DNA of 64,000 nucleotides, taken from the NCBI GenBank assembly GCA_036925085.1, contig JAUPFP010000007.1:1-64000 (forward strand), given 5' to 3'. This document shows, piece after piece, positions 23,301-33,252 of the stretch. This DNA is from Brachycybe producta. Its lineage: Eukaryota; Arthropoda; Diplopoda; Playtdesmida; Andrognathidae. Under the pieces are notes generated by a model. That model searched no databases. It was not told the DNA's origin and worked only from the letters and a program-made list of their open reading frames with translations. Numbering within the stretch: the stretch's first letter is position 1; each line of letters begins with the position of its first letter. A program made the position numbers and the translations under genes.

Positions 23301-24605
23301 CTGATAAATCTGTCGGTGCTCGTGGTTTTAAGGCCATTTGGACGGAGATTAAAGAAGGTTCGTTCACTTGACCCGGAGTCTCGGACTCGATGATTCTCGA
23401 TAAGTCTCGTACCCAACGTGCCCATGCAGTTATAATGAGATTTCAATATCATCTCTCTAATTAGGGCCTCATTGTGATCTCTTCCATTGCAAGACGAGTG
23501 GCTTCTGTATTCCGAGGAGTCTTTGCTGCAACGGTGTTTCCAATTGCGGTTTTGGTGACGAATCGGACGAGAAGAACTGTAAGTAAACCGGGAACAGCCT
23601 TGAATAGTGAGTGCTGGTGCGTGACACCATGACTTGTTTTTAAAAAAACATGGTTTTGAAAACAAAACTGCCTTCAAAGTGAGTTTTGAACGATAATCGA
23701 AGTTACAATCGCTTCTTGAATGATGTTGTGGCCAAGTTTTAAGGTCATTGAAGTTGTAAGATTCAAAAGGGGTTTTTATTTTACACTTTGTCGAATTATG
23801 CAAATTTGCTCGACCCATGTTAAAGGTCACTGACCTCAAAAAGGTTCATTTTGCTAAAGTTGCTTTTGGTTCTTCAGGAACATCTTTGAGGTTTTAAGGA
23901 ATATTGCATGTATTTCTTAATAGGTCTTTTCAGATAATAAAGGTATTTTCACGATGTTTCGAATTGCCGGTTAACCGGTTGTTACAGCCATTCGAGTAAC
24001 TTCGATACCCAGAAAATGAACCACGTCTCGTTGGCACGTGCAAAACTCGAAGCTCTTGAAATTTTCTACTCCACGAGTAGTTAGTAGTTTGCATTTGATA
24101 GTTTTGTCATTTGTGTTCTACGTAATAAGTTTTTAATTAATTTTGTTTCTTGAATTACTTCTCTGCATTGTTTTATTTGCAATTTTAACCTCCGTCTTCA
24201 AAAACGTTTCTTAAAATAAAGTTCAACTTAAACGATGATGCAAGACAAAACTCTATAATAAGTATATGGAGAATTTTTTAAGTTTAGCTTTGTTAAAGTA
24301 ACGTTTTAGTATACGGTTGTAAAGTGTTTGTAATGTTACTTTTTAGAAATAATTTAAAAAACACCTTACTCCCCCTCTCTCCCCTAAAAAAATTCGTTTC
24401 AGGTGAAGAGGCAGCTGGTGTCAACATGTACACCTTATTCGGGCTTCTTTTGGGCATTTCAGCGATCGTTTTATTGGGCGCTTGTATGTGGTGCCATCGT
24501 AAACACAAGAGGCGGCGAAATGATGGGAACAGAACGCCAGAAAACCGTTTGGGTCACTCGTGTGAAGTTCCGGGCGCTCGATTCTCTTCCATGGACAGTG
24601 TATGA
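9840..24605 (+). CDS. Five-CUB, LDLa, single-pass receptor (SOL-1/NETO-like), 5' end missing
   Basis: Exons: 9840-9941, 16034-16214, 18372-18577, 18776-18983, 19955-20163, 20355-20396, 20515-20698, 20786-20979, 21087-21303, 22005-22222, 22830-22997, 23066-23195, 23290-23357, 23465-23578, 24403-24605. All junction phases agree and give 813 residues plus a missing start. After a proline-rich linker come five CUB domains, each with four cysteines. Four are split over two exons; the fifth is split over three. An LDLa module (calcium box GFGDESDEKNC) follows, then a transmembrane helix (FGLLLGISAIVLLGACMW), a basic stop-transfer stretch and a short tail ending MDSV. SOL-1 and NETO proteins are auxiliary subunits of ionotropic glutamate receptors, and this layout combines features of both. 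The signal-peptide exon (ending in phase 1) was not identified. Introns are long near the 5' end (6.1 kb) and carry many repeats. The ligand is unknown, so family assignment is by domain order. Confidence 0.88.
10379..10546. repeat. Foldback element with TTA flanks (Harbinger-like MITE)
   Basis: The arms are inverted copies: CTAGACGTCTACCGCTCTAT with GTTCATGTCCG on the left, and CGACATGAACGGC with AATAGAGCAGTAGAC on the right. The element is flanked by TTA on both sides, compatible with a three-base target duplication. It lies in the first long intron of the CUB gene. Confidence 0.55.
12612..12905. repeat. Compound foldback repeats
   Basis: CGTTCAGTTTCTAAGCGCTT is answered by AAGCGCTTAAAAACTGAACG. 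Further on, CCAATGGAAGCGTTCAT is answered by ATGAATGTTTCCATTGG (12784-12826), and AGCGCTTTTTCACAC by GTGTGAAAGCGG. At least two nested or adjacent foldback units are present, within the CUB gene intron. Confidence 0.5.
13190..13530. repeat. Foldback MITE family A copy with poly-G insert
   Basis: Left arm GTTTTTTTTTAGAAACTAGA and right arm AAAACACTTTCTAGTTTCTT are inverted. A poly-G run and AT-rich filler separate them. Confidence 0.5.
14231..14318. repeat. (TTA)n microsatellite
   Basis: About 88 bases of uninterrupted ATT/TTA repeat inside the first long intron of the CUB gene. Confidence 0.95.
14642..14866. repeat. Terminal-inverted-repeat element (family D)
   Basis: The left end ATGACGAAGGTTGGAGGTAG is mirrored by CTACTTCCAATCCTCATCGT at the right. 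The same termini bound the element at 44917-45141. Confidence 0.6.
17161..17221. repeat. Intronic hairpin
   Basis: ACATGTATTCGGTCATGGTG pairs with CACCATAACCGAAACATGT around TCTGTCTAAACAGACA. The arms are about 27 bases with few mismatches. Position: intron 16215-18371 of the CUB gene. Confidence 0.6.
19270..19690 (+). repeat. Diverged hAT-like MITE copy with an internal insertion
   Basis: It matches the 41956-42287 element at AATTCACCAAATTACTTTTG and at TTTTCTAATAAAAAAATGCA, with extra sequence at about 19345-19480 between the matching blocks. It is intronic in the CUB gene. Confidence 0.5.
20355..20396 (+). other. 42-nt symmetric microexon of the CUB receptor gene
   Basis: The exon is bounded by tttaaacag and gtaaaa and encodes a 14-residue linker (NFIRKNGGEHIRGS) between CUB2 and CUB3. 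Both borders are phase 1, so skipping would keep the frame. This makes it a plausible cassette exon. Confidence 0.65.
21590..21860. repeat. Diverged foldback MITE family A remnant
   Basis: It contains ATACTTTTGAAAGTGAATAA and CTAATTTCTGAAACACTTTC, resembling the right arm of family A. It lies in the intron between the two exons of CUB4. Confidence 0.3.
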
Positions 24606-24982
24606 CGAAAGGGAGGGGCCGCGTCGCCTCTCTGGAATGTCTCCAAATTAAAAAAGTTTACAAGTGAAAATTTCTAAACTATTATTTCTCTCTCTCTTTT
24701 TCTTACTCTCCATCTCTCTCCCATCCTCCACCGAGAGAAAAAAGAGAGAGAGAGAGAGGATCCCCCCTCCCCTCCGCTCCCCAATCCATTCCAACCCACA
24801 TAGTGCATCTAATCGGCGGTCGATATCACCGAATTGGGGGTGCTGCATCCCTAAAAAAGTGTACTTCGTTAGGACGAAAAGAGAGATTGGAATGTGTGCC
24901 CTCGGAAGTGTACGACGACGACGACTTTCGAAAGTGCCATATGGGTCTATCACTGTTAAAAGTTTGACTAATGCTAAACAAA

Positions 24983-24988
24983 AATAAA
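24983..24988 (+). terminator. Candidate polyadenylation signal AATAAA for the CUB gene
   Basis: A canonical AATAAA lies about 380 bases after the stop codon of the CUB receptor gene. It is the first clear signal downstream. Confidence 0.45.
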
Positions 24989-26236
24989 TGAAAACGATTG
25001 AATCCTCCTCCTCTCTCAGTGGTCATCTTGAAAATCGTCCATAAGTTTAACAAAAACAATTGTCTCAGAAATGGGTTTTTTATTATTATTTCGTGTCCAA
25101 TCTGTTCTCATCGTAGTAATTAATTGCATACGTCCAAGAAAGAGAATTCATCTTGTTTCTTTTCCATTATACCATTTGGTCACTTATCAAAGTTATCACT
25201 CATCTGAATGTTCCTAATCATTAAGGACGAGTGCAACTGTGCTAGGAGTAGATCCCCACTTACCGGTCCCTCCCTGGGCCACACATCCCGATATATAGGG
25301 CTCACACCTCTCACCTCTTGGTGGCCTGAGTACAAATTTCGGGGAATGTTTGTTTTTTCTGTTCACTTTTCCCCACCCTTCACTCAAAATAGCAATTATG
25401 TGTGTGTTTCTAGCTTCATCTCTACAATATGCAGCGGTTGTATTATTGGACTCTGGAAATCATTTTTCACTTTCAGAATTCCTTCCATTTTCACTGAAAT
25501 TGTTAAAAAAAAAATGAAAGTGATTTTTAGTTTTGTCGTTCAGAATGAGGTGAGGTGAGGGTGGGAAAGGGCCACATTTTTTTTCGGATGCTTCCAGCAA
25601 AAACATTTAAAGTTAAATTTTAATTAATATACAATTAGAGAAAAAAAACTGCTTTGACACACACAGAGATGAATGACTCTTGGAAAAACAAAATGCAAAA
25701 TCGACTTGTAGACCAAATAACAAATTTAATAATTGCTAATATTTCTAGTTGTGTCTTCGAGTCGTGTGTGTGTGTTTGTTGTCAAATGTGTGTTACGTCA
25801 ATTGTTTGGAAAAGTTCACACATTTTGGTGCTATGGTTTTTGAGTTTTAATGAGAGGTAGATGGAATTTTCTAGAAGTAATCTTGCCTTTTCAAAATAAC
25901 CAAATGAGAGGTCATTTTTGTATTAGATTTATTAATAATAATTTCCAAAGCAAATGAGACCCTTTGTGATGGTCTCTTAATGAGTGGCTCATTACTATTG
26001 ATATAGCTACATTCGAATCTCAAAATCTTGGTATTTGGCCTCTAAATACATTTGGGTGCAATCGGAAACTAAAGACTTCTTCTTTGTGCTGTAAATAATA
26101 TAGGACGTGCTTGATTTTGCCATTTTCTTTTCAGATATGACGTCATATTTGCAAACATGACGTTTACTTTAAATTCTGACCTTCACACTGAACGTCACTA
26201 TTTTCAATTCAATCTTCTCAAGAAAACAATTATATT

Positions 26237-26396
26237 TGTGTCGCCCTTAGAAGCTTGTGACGTCAGAAGGATTGACAAAAAAATTAGGATTCTGTCATTT
26301 ATGTCTGATAAAAAAAATATCAGACATAAATGACAGAATCCTGAATTTTTTTGTCAGTCCTTCTGACGTCTCAAGCGTTATTTTAGGGCGACGCAA
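26237..26396. repeat. Foldback MITE family B, high arm identity
   Basis: Long arms (TTGTGTCGCCCTTAGAAGCT, GACGTCAGAAGG, ATTCTGTCATTTATGTCTGA on the left) are mirrored with few differences around a poly-A loop. The arms carry TGACGTCA or one-base variants. It shares the AGAAGCTTGTGACGTCAG core with 1754-1914. Confidence 0.75.
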
Positions 26397-27277
26397 GTAT
26401 ACGTGGATTAAATTCTTGCTTTCTTGAGAAGAATAGTTGGAGCTGGCATGAATTCCCAGACACTTTTTTTCCCCAATGTTGTTTCTGTTTTTTTTTTACA
26501 AGTTACTTTCTTTCGTTTCCGAATGCGCCCATCGATTTCTTCAATTCTTTGAGAAAAAAAAAATGCTTGATTGCATGACAAAATAGCAAATCCAATTAAC
26601 TCTTTTAACCCTAACTGCACTTTAACGATCCATTCTTATTCAATTGGGTTTCAAAATCAATTTTCTAACTGAAAACGTTTATTTTTTTTGTTGGTTTTGT
26701 GTTGTTTTAATTACACTGAGTGCAAATGGAATTGATTCTTAAAACAATAGCAAAACACTAAACACATCATAAGATTCATTCATTCATTAAGCTCAATTAA
26801 ATAATTACGGTATCAGGACTAAAGAATAAAATGCCCTTGATCTTTGTAACTTTCCTACTACTTCACCTTGAATATGGGTGGCAATTATATAAAGCCAACT
26901 AACTCACTCTTAATTTGAAATTGATAAAGTGCTCTCTCATAATTCAATTTGAACGATAATTTTTGTTAAGTTTTCTGTCCAGACCCTCCAATGGGGGGGG
27001 AGTCGTGCAAACACACAAAAAATAAGTCTAGCTATATGAAATTAATATATCCAATATCAAAAACTTAACGATTATCTTATTAAGGTTATCGCAAAGTTGT
27101 TGAACTCCAATAAAATAACAATTTTATCAAGGGATTTTTTTAAAACACTTAATTAGACATATTCCAATTTTCCAAAAGTGGTCATGGAAACTGATATATT
27201 TATCTTTTTTTTTTTTAAATGGCTTCTCAAATTAATAAGTTTAATCATTCTTTCATGTAAATTGGTCTTTTACAATA

Positions 27278-27484
27278 AAGCTGCGTTTACTCGAATCAAG
27301 TGAGTTGATCAACTCACTTGAATTCATTTGACATGAACGCAAATTAAACGTCTTTATCTAAAATAATTCATTTCAGTTGATCAACTGAATGGAATCAAGT
27401 CAGGGTTTAGACGTTGAATTCGCGTTCATGTCAAATGAATTCCAGTGAGTTGATCAACTCACTTGACTCGTGTAAACGCAGCTT
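27278..27484. repeat. Palindromic Harbinger-like MITE with TAA flanks
   Basis: Termini AGCTGCGTTTAC and GTAAACGCAGCT are perfect inverted repeats flanked by TAA on both sides. The arms stay complementary for most of the 207 bases. Inside, AAGTGAGTTGATCAACTCAC (itself a palindrome) occurs in both arms, and CAGTTGATCAACTG sits near the centre. Confidence 0.75.
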
Positions 27485-28224
27485 AATAATATCGACAGTA
27501 TTAATAATTAGCAAAAAGAATGGAAAATTCCTAGATAACATTCAAATTAAATTGTTTTCTGGATGTTGAAACAAAATTTCTTCATATTTCATTTTTGATT
27601 TTTTTTTAAAAAGACGAGAAAATTTCTATGAAAAAATTCTATTGGGTTATTTATTACGTCATACATTGTTTTAAGAAAAGGGGACTTTTTTCTTGTATCT
27701 GATTGGACAGTGGTCATTCTCTTGGACATTCCTGATTTTTTTTTTTTTTTTGCATTCTTCCTACACGACGCGGCACTTAGGAGAAATTACTGATTTGTGA
27801 TTAATTGCAGTAGTTTATTAAAGTAATTATAGTCACATTTTCTGATTATGTCGATGTGTCTTACGGGTTAAAAACTTAACAGTTTGATTAATGTCTTGAT
27901 AAGGGAGGCTCATTGTTCTGATAGAGATAATGGCAAACTCATTCAAAATTCGTTTATTCAAGGGCCATTCGACGCCACTAATTAGTCAATTGCATGCTGT
28001 TAATTGCAAGCCGAATATACTCGACCAGAGCATAAAAGTTTACTACATAAGAGACATTGGAAAGTGGAATGCTCTGGTCAATTAATCCTTGCGTGATTTA
28101 CTGAAAAAGTTATCGAAAAGGAGTGACGTAATGAAAGAGGTACATAACTGTGGTATTCATTCATTCATGACGTCATTAATTTTTTTTTTTGCATCACCAT
28201 AAAGGAATGTTTTTACGTAGACTC

Positions 28225-28375
28225 ATGAGTAAGGCAAAGAGAAAATGCATTTTTAAAAGAACCATGTTAGAGGCTAGAGTTCTTGTTTGAGCAAGAATAG
28301 TTTTAGATGCTAGTTTGACCGTCTAGCCTCTAACAAGATGCTTTGATGCTTTCCTCATGAGTCTGCAACACAACT
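28225..28375. repeat. Foldback repeat with TTAGAGGCTAG arms
   Basis: ACTCATGAGTAAGGC and CATGTTAGAGGCTAGAG on the left are answered by CTAGCCTCTAACAAGATG and CTCATGAGT on the right. It belongs to the same family as 5294-5397. Confidence 0.55.
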
Positions 28376-28454
28376 TTGTCAACAAAAATTTCCAAACTCA
28401 AGCAAAAACACATTTATAAATAAATTTACAGAAAGTGAAAAACGTTCGAGTCGG

Positions 28455-28520
28455 TATACCTGCCTCATCCGTAAGAAGAAGCTTGTGGCGTCAGAGGGAT
28501 TGACAAAAATTTAGGCTTAT
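28455..28520 (+). repeat. Single arm of foldback family B
   Basis: TACCTGCCTCATCCGTAAGA followed by AGAAGCTTGTGGCGTCAG matches the left end of 1754-1914. No mirrored partner is obvious nearby. Confidence 0.5.
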
Positions 28521-28675
28521 GTTATTTTTCTAATAAAGAGATTAATTAACAAAATAATACCGAAACCCTTATGTTTAATCTGTTAAACATCCATTTTTAT
28601 CAGCATGGATCTGGACTTTTGCATATTTTCATGAAAATGTTTACAGACGCGTGTGTACACGTGGAAACAATGCTT

Positions 28676-29080
28676 TAAGGTGGCTTTAAACTTTAAAATG
28701 TAACCACATCTCGGACTCTTTCATTCTTCTGTTTTTCCTTAGGCAAAAAAAAACAAGAGAAACTTTATAAACTAGAAGGGTCACTCAATCACTCAAAAGA
28801 GTATTTTCATGTTGATAATCTTTCAAAATAAGCTTTTTTTATGTGAATTTAATAATGGATGCAACTTTAAGGAGATTGTATTTTTTAATTCTTGTCTACA
28901 AAAAGTTTATTTTGTTAAGATAGCAACATGAAAATAATACTCTTTTAAGTAGGTTGAGTTACTCTTCTAGTTTCTAAAACACTTTTCTAGTTTTTCTTAA
29001 TTTTACACTCTCGAAAGACGGAATTAATCGGAGTTTGAAAATCAGCACTTTCATTAAAACTATCTTAAGGCACACTGACA
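28676..29080. repeat. Foldback MITE family A, best-preserved copy
   Basis: The left arm contains ACTAGAAGGGTCACTCAATC, AAAAGAGTATTTTCATGTTG and TTTCAAAATAAGCTT. The right arm is their reverse complement (AACATGAAAATAATACTCTT, TTGAGTTACTCTTCTAGTTT). The central loop is about 80 bases. There is no ORF. Confidence 0.75.
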
Positions 29081-31515
29081 TAACCAGAGCATAATTAAGT
29101 TAATTGAAACACATAAAATTAATTAAGAATAATTAGTGACAAGCAGTGATAGGTGCAATCAATTATATGAAATTCATTATGAGCATTTTTAAAGAATCTC
29201 TTTTCATATTTCTATAATTTTATATGGCTTTTAAAGGGGGGGAGGGGCGGCGATGGGTTATAAGAGAGAAAGATTTTCGATTTTGCAATCGATTTGAATG
29301 ACAAGCTGTATTTCAAGATGTTTTTACTTCTTCTTTATGTTATATAATAAGCTTTTTTTTATTGCAACTTGAGACACTCAAAAAAAGGGAGATAAAAAGT
29401 CCGGTCTTAAGCAGTTTCTAACGACCCATTAAACATTTTAATGACCGATTACAACTGCTCAAAGCCAGCAGTTTATTATTACGTGAAGTTGTAATGAGGA
29501 GAGAAGGAAAAAAAAAACAATTTGTGATTAATTGTTATGGATCACTTTCTTAAATTTACACACACGTCTTTGCCAATGACAGCAAATTCTTCAAATAATA
29601 TATTTATGAGTGTTTGAACAAGACACTTACTGACGTCATCAATTCTGTTTTTAAAACTAAAATTATTTGTTTCAGTGGACACTTGTTATTTTAACACATA
29701 ATTAAATCATTTGTCATTTAATTAACAAACTTTAGTAATTTTAATATTTTTTATGGTTTCTTTTATTTTTCTATTTTTAATGGCCACAAACTCGCACCTT
29801 TTTTAATAACAAAGAAATAACAAATTTCTCAATTATTAATTTTAATTAGTTTTAATCAATTTGAGCCTGAAGAATGATAACAAAAAAAAAATTTCAAATT
29901 GAACTAATTTGAGAAATGTGTGTTATAAGTGAAATAATTTTATCTGGGATTTTTTTGCTGGGGTGGGGGGTTTGAGGGGGGAGGGATCGAAATAATCCTT
30001 ATTTCATCATGGCAGCTGTTTCTTAAAATGAGTTAATTAATTAATTCATAATTGCTACCTGTTTTTGTGTGTCTTTAGTTAATTGGTAGCTAAAAAAGGG
30101 GGGTCTATGTATGTGTGTGTGTGTGTGTGTATGAGGGGGGGTATAAGACATACATAATATAACGTGAATAAGCCCAAATAACGTGTAATTAATTCCAAAA
30201 AGAAAACTTTGTTAATTGTGTCTATCTCTCTCTCTCTCTCTAATATATATATAAATATAAATATACAACATTAATAATATTAGCCACATTACAAAATACA
30301 AAATTGTGTACAGAGAAAAAGAAAAAATTGTAGTTGCATTTTTGCATTTAACAATAATTGAATGTGGTTCTAAAAAATAGTAGTTAGTTCTCTAAAAATG
30401 AATTCCCCACACAAATCTCAAGTTCTTCAAAACTGATGAAATAATTTAGAGATAAATTAATTAATTGCGCTAATTATGTTTAAAAAATGACTGAAAAAAC
30501 CAAAACCCCTTTTTATCGTGAACTTGGAATGAATACATGTTCACTGCCCTTTCCCCCACTTTACCTCCATTTCCCCCAGTTTCCCTCATTTCCAACACTT
30601 CTCCCCCATTTTTACCCTCCACACCCTCATTTTGAATACAATTCCAGACTTTATATCCTGTAGATATTATATAGAGAAAAAAAAATGATAACGATAAAGG
30701 TCCACTTGAAATTGTCGTTATCAATGAATTTAATCCATTAGTTGAGATTTGATTGTGTTTTTTTTTAACATAGCAGATATTTGAGTTGATTAATTGAAGA
30801 CAAAAATTTCCCGGTTTGTTTTTTTCAAATAATTGTTATTTGGATTTTGAAGCAGGTAATTTAATTTAAAGGTGAGCGAAATTGATTAATTTCCGTTTTG
30901 TTTTTTATTTTTCTCCTCTCTATATTTTTTTACCTTAAGTTATTAGCTTTTTAGTATTTTGAATCAATTGACCACTAAGTAGCTTTAATAGACTTAAATG
31001 AAATTGGAGACAATTTGAATTTGATCTCCTTTTTTTAAAAAAAAATGGATCATCTTTTGAGTCCCCTTATTTTTTAAGGAGATTCCTATGTCTTTTGTTT
31101 TATTTTTTTTTGGAATATTTTATTATTCGCTGGGTTAAATGAACTATTGTTTTGTTGCAATTAAAATACAGTTGACAAGATCTCTCGTATTTATTTGTTG
31201 TTTTTCAATAACAAACTTATTTTCTATATAGGCCTACAATTTGTTTTTAATAAAGAAATTGTTCCGGGAAGAGAAAGTTTAACTTAAAAGTTAAATAATA
31301 TTTTTTTGTGTGATTAATTATTATCACATAGGAAAAACACTTAATAGTTGATGCAATTTGCAAATTTCTTATTTTGTTGTTTTTTAAATTTTGTAATCTT
31401 TATTTTTTCTTCTTCTCATTCTGTTTAGCCTTTTTGACCTTTTCTTAAAGTTTGTTTACATTTTGTACTATTCTGAGTATTTTCTGATTTTTTTTATCTT
31501 TTCGTTTCTATTACT

Positions 31516-31518
<3 letters not shown>

Positions 31519-31597
<79 letters not shown>
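31519..31597. repeat. (AT)n microsatellite
   Basis: About 78 bases of AT dinucleotide, roughly 200 bases upstream of the first transporter start codon. Confidence 0.95.
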
Positions 31598-31600
<3 letters not shown>

Positions 31601-31793
31601 CGGTCATCGTACACTGACACTCAAAACTGACCATCAAATATATATATATATTTGTCCATTTTTATCCTTTTTTTCTCCTCGCCCCATAAATACTGTCATT
31701 CATTATAATTAATTTAATGTGTAATTAATTAACTAAACAAGCTGAAGAAATTTTGTTTTGATCTCTCCATTTGTATGAAGACGGATCAAAAAA

Positions 31794-33251
31794 ATGTACG
31801 ACACAACGAAGAAGACAACATTTTCGCCAGAAATACCGAAAAATGTCGGTCAAGCGAATGCCATTGAAGTGGCCGAAGCTCGGAAGAAGGTGTCGATGAG
31901 ACAAAAACATGGAAAGACCTTGTTGGCAGCGATGAGTGCTTCCCTTGGGTCCTTGACTTTGGGTGCCACCATTGGGTATACGTCGCCTGCCATACCTAAC
32001 CTTAATTCTCACCACAACTCTTTTCATCTGACTCCCATTGAGATCTCTTGGGTCGTCGGAATCGTCGCTGTAGGTGGCGTCTTAGGAGAACCCATCGGTG
32101 GTTGGATGCTGGACCGTTACGGCCGGAAGTCGACTCTTCTCTTCCTAACTGTCCCTTTTGTTTGTGGTTGGGCTTTGTTAGGTTCGGCTCCAAATGTGTA
32201 TTTCATGTACATCGGACGGTTCCTCACAGGTCTCTGTTCTGGCATGGTGGACGTTTCCGTGCCAGTCTACATTGCCGAGATCTCGGAGAAGAATGTTCGT
32301 GGTTTCATGGGCTCTTGTCACGAACTGTCTACCAATATGGGTTATTTGTTCGTTTTTGCTCTGGGAATTTTCTTGCCGTGGAATTGGTTGGCAATTGCTT
32401 GTGCCTTTTTGCCCGTCATCATGCTGTTTTCGTTGTTATGTATGCCGGAATCGCCACGGTTTCTCTTGATGCGGGAACGTAAGGAAGAGTCTGTAGATGC
32501 TCTACGTTTTCTTCGAGGGCCACATGCCGACATCGGCCCAGAATTACATTCCATCGAAGACAACATTCGTACGTCCGGCAGTACAATGCATTGGAGAGAG
32601 CTAGGACAACCGGCATTATTGAAACCGATGGCAATCGTAGCGTCACTCATGTTTTGCCAGCAATTTTCTGGCTACGGTGCCATTCCGGAATACATGGTAA
32701 CCATTTTCGAATCGGCCGGAACCTTCTTCGATCCGTACACTGAGACGGCCATCGTCGGTGTCCTCGGTGTCGTTGCCAACTTCTTGTCAGCTCTGGTGGT
32801 GGACAAAGTCGGACGAAGGACGATGCTGGTCATCTCGGCCACAACTATGTTTTTTAGCATAGGGTCTCTTGCATCGTTTTTTACAATAAAGTTCTTTTCT
32901 CGTGGTTTTGACATGGCCACCATAAGTTGGCTTCCGATGGTCTCGATGTCCTCCTATAACTTTGGCGTTGCTCTGGGTTACGGTCCGATTCCTTTCTATA
33001 TGGCCAGTGAACTGTTCCCATTGCGTGCCAGAGGAATGGCCGGTGGCATAAGTATTTCACTCGTTTGGATTTTTATGTTCATCACTTCGTTGGCATTTCC
33101 TTTTTTGATCGAAAAACTTCACGAATACGTCGTCTATTGGATTCTCACCGTGTTCACATCTCTCGGAATTGTGGTGGCCCTTTTCTTGGTGCCCGAAACG
33201 AAAGGAAAAAGTTTGGAACAAATCGAAAATGATTTTAATAAGAAGAAATAA
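31794..33251 (+). CDS. Intronless MFS sugar-porter family protein (Tret1/GLUT-like), copy 1
   Basis: A 485-residue single-exon ORF with a 40-residue polar N-terminus and twelve predicted membrane helices. Sugar-porter (SLC2-type) signatures are present: DRYGRK (107-112), GRFLTG (141-146), PESPR (218-222), QQFSG (289-293), DKVGRR (337-342), GPIPF (397-401) and PETKGKSLEQIE (467-478). The closest named relatives by motif are arthropod facilitated trehalose transporters (Tret1) and SLC2A6/8-type proteins, which act at the plasma membrane. Several residues that contact glucose in GLUT1 are replaced (Q161 by E177, N288 by G295, N317 by G325, E380 by A393, W388 by F401), so the substrate should not be assumed. 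AATAAA at 33247-33252 overlaps the stop codon. It is the first of three tandem copies in the same orientation. Confidence 0.93.
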   Translation: MYDTTKKTTFSPEIPKNVGQANAIEVAEARKKVSMRQKHGKTLLAAMSASLGSLTLGATIGYTSPAIPNLNSHHNSFHLTPIEISWVVGIVAVGGVLGEPIGGWMLDRYGRKSTLLFLTVPFVCGWALLGSAPNVYFMYIGRFLTGLCSGMVDVSVPVYIAEISEKNVRGFMGSCHELSTNMGYLFVFALGIFLPWNWLAIACAFLPVIMLFSLLCMPESPRFLLMRERKEESVDALRFLRGPHADIGPELHSIEDNIRTSGSTMHWRELGQPALLKPMAIVASLMFCQQFSGYGAIPEYMVTIFESAGTFFDPYTETAIVGVLGVVANFLSALVVDKVGRRTMLVISATTMFFSIGSLASFFTIKFFSRGFDMATISWLPMVSMSSYNFGVALGYGPIPFYMASELFPLRARGMAGGISISLVWIFMFITSLAFPFLIEKLHEYVVYWILTVFTSLGIVVALFLVPETKGKSLEQIENDFNKKK

Positions 33252-33252
33252 A
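33247..33252 (+). terminator. AATAAA overlapping the stop of transporter copy 1
   Basis: The hexamer AATAAA spans the TAA stop codon (33249-33251). It is too close to the coding end to be sure it is the signal used. Confidence 0.2.

Larger units (their letters stand above)
24606..31793. other. Intergenic, repeat-rich; 3' flank of the CUB gene
   Basis: No conserved gene was recognised on either strand. The stretch starts with the 3' untranslated region of the CUB gene and holds foldback elements of several families, poly-purine tracts and a long AT microsatellite next to the first transporter gene. Confidence 0.65.

Noticed and set aside
25208..25558. 116-codon ORF in the CUB 3' flank
   Set aside because: No recognised domain, no acceptor or donor context, and composition like the surrounding intergenic DNA.
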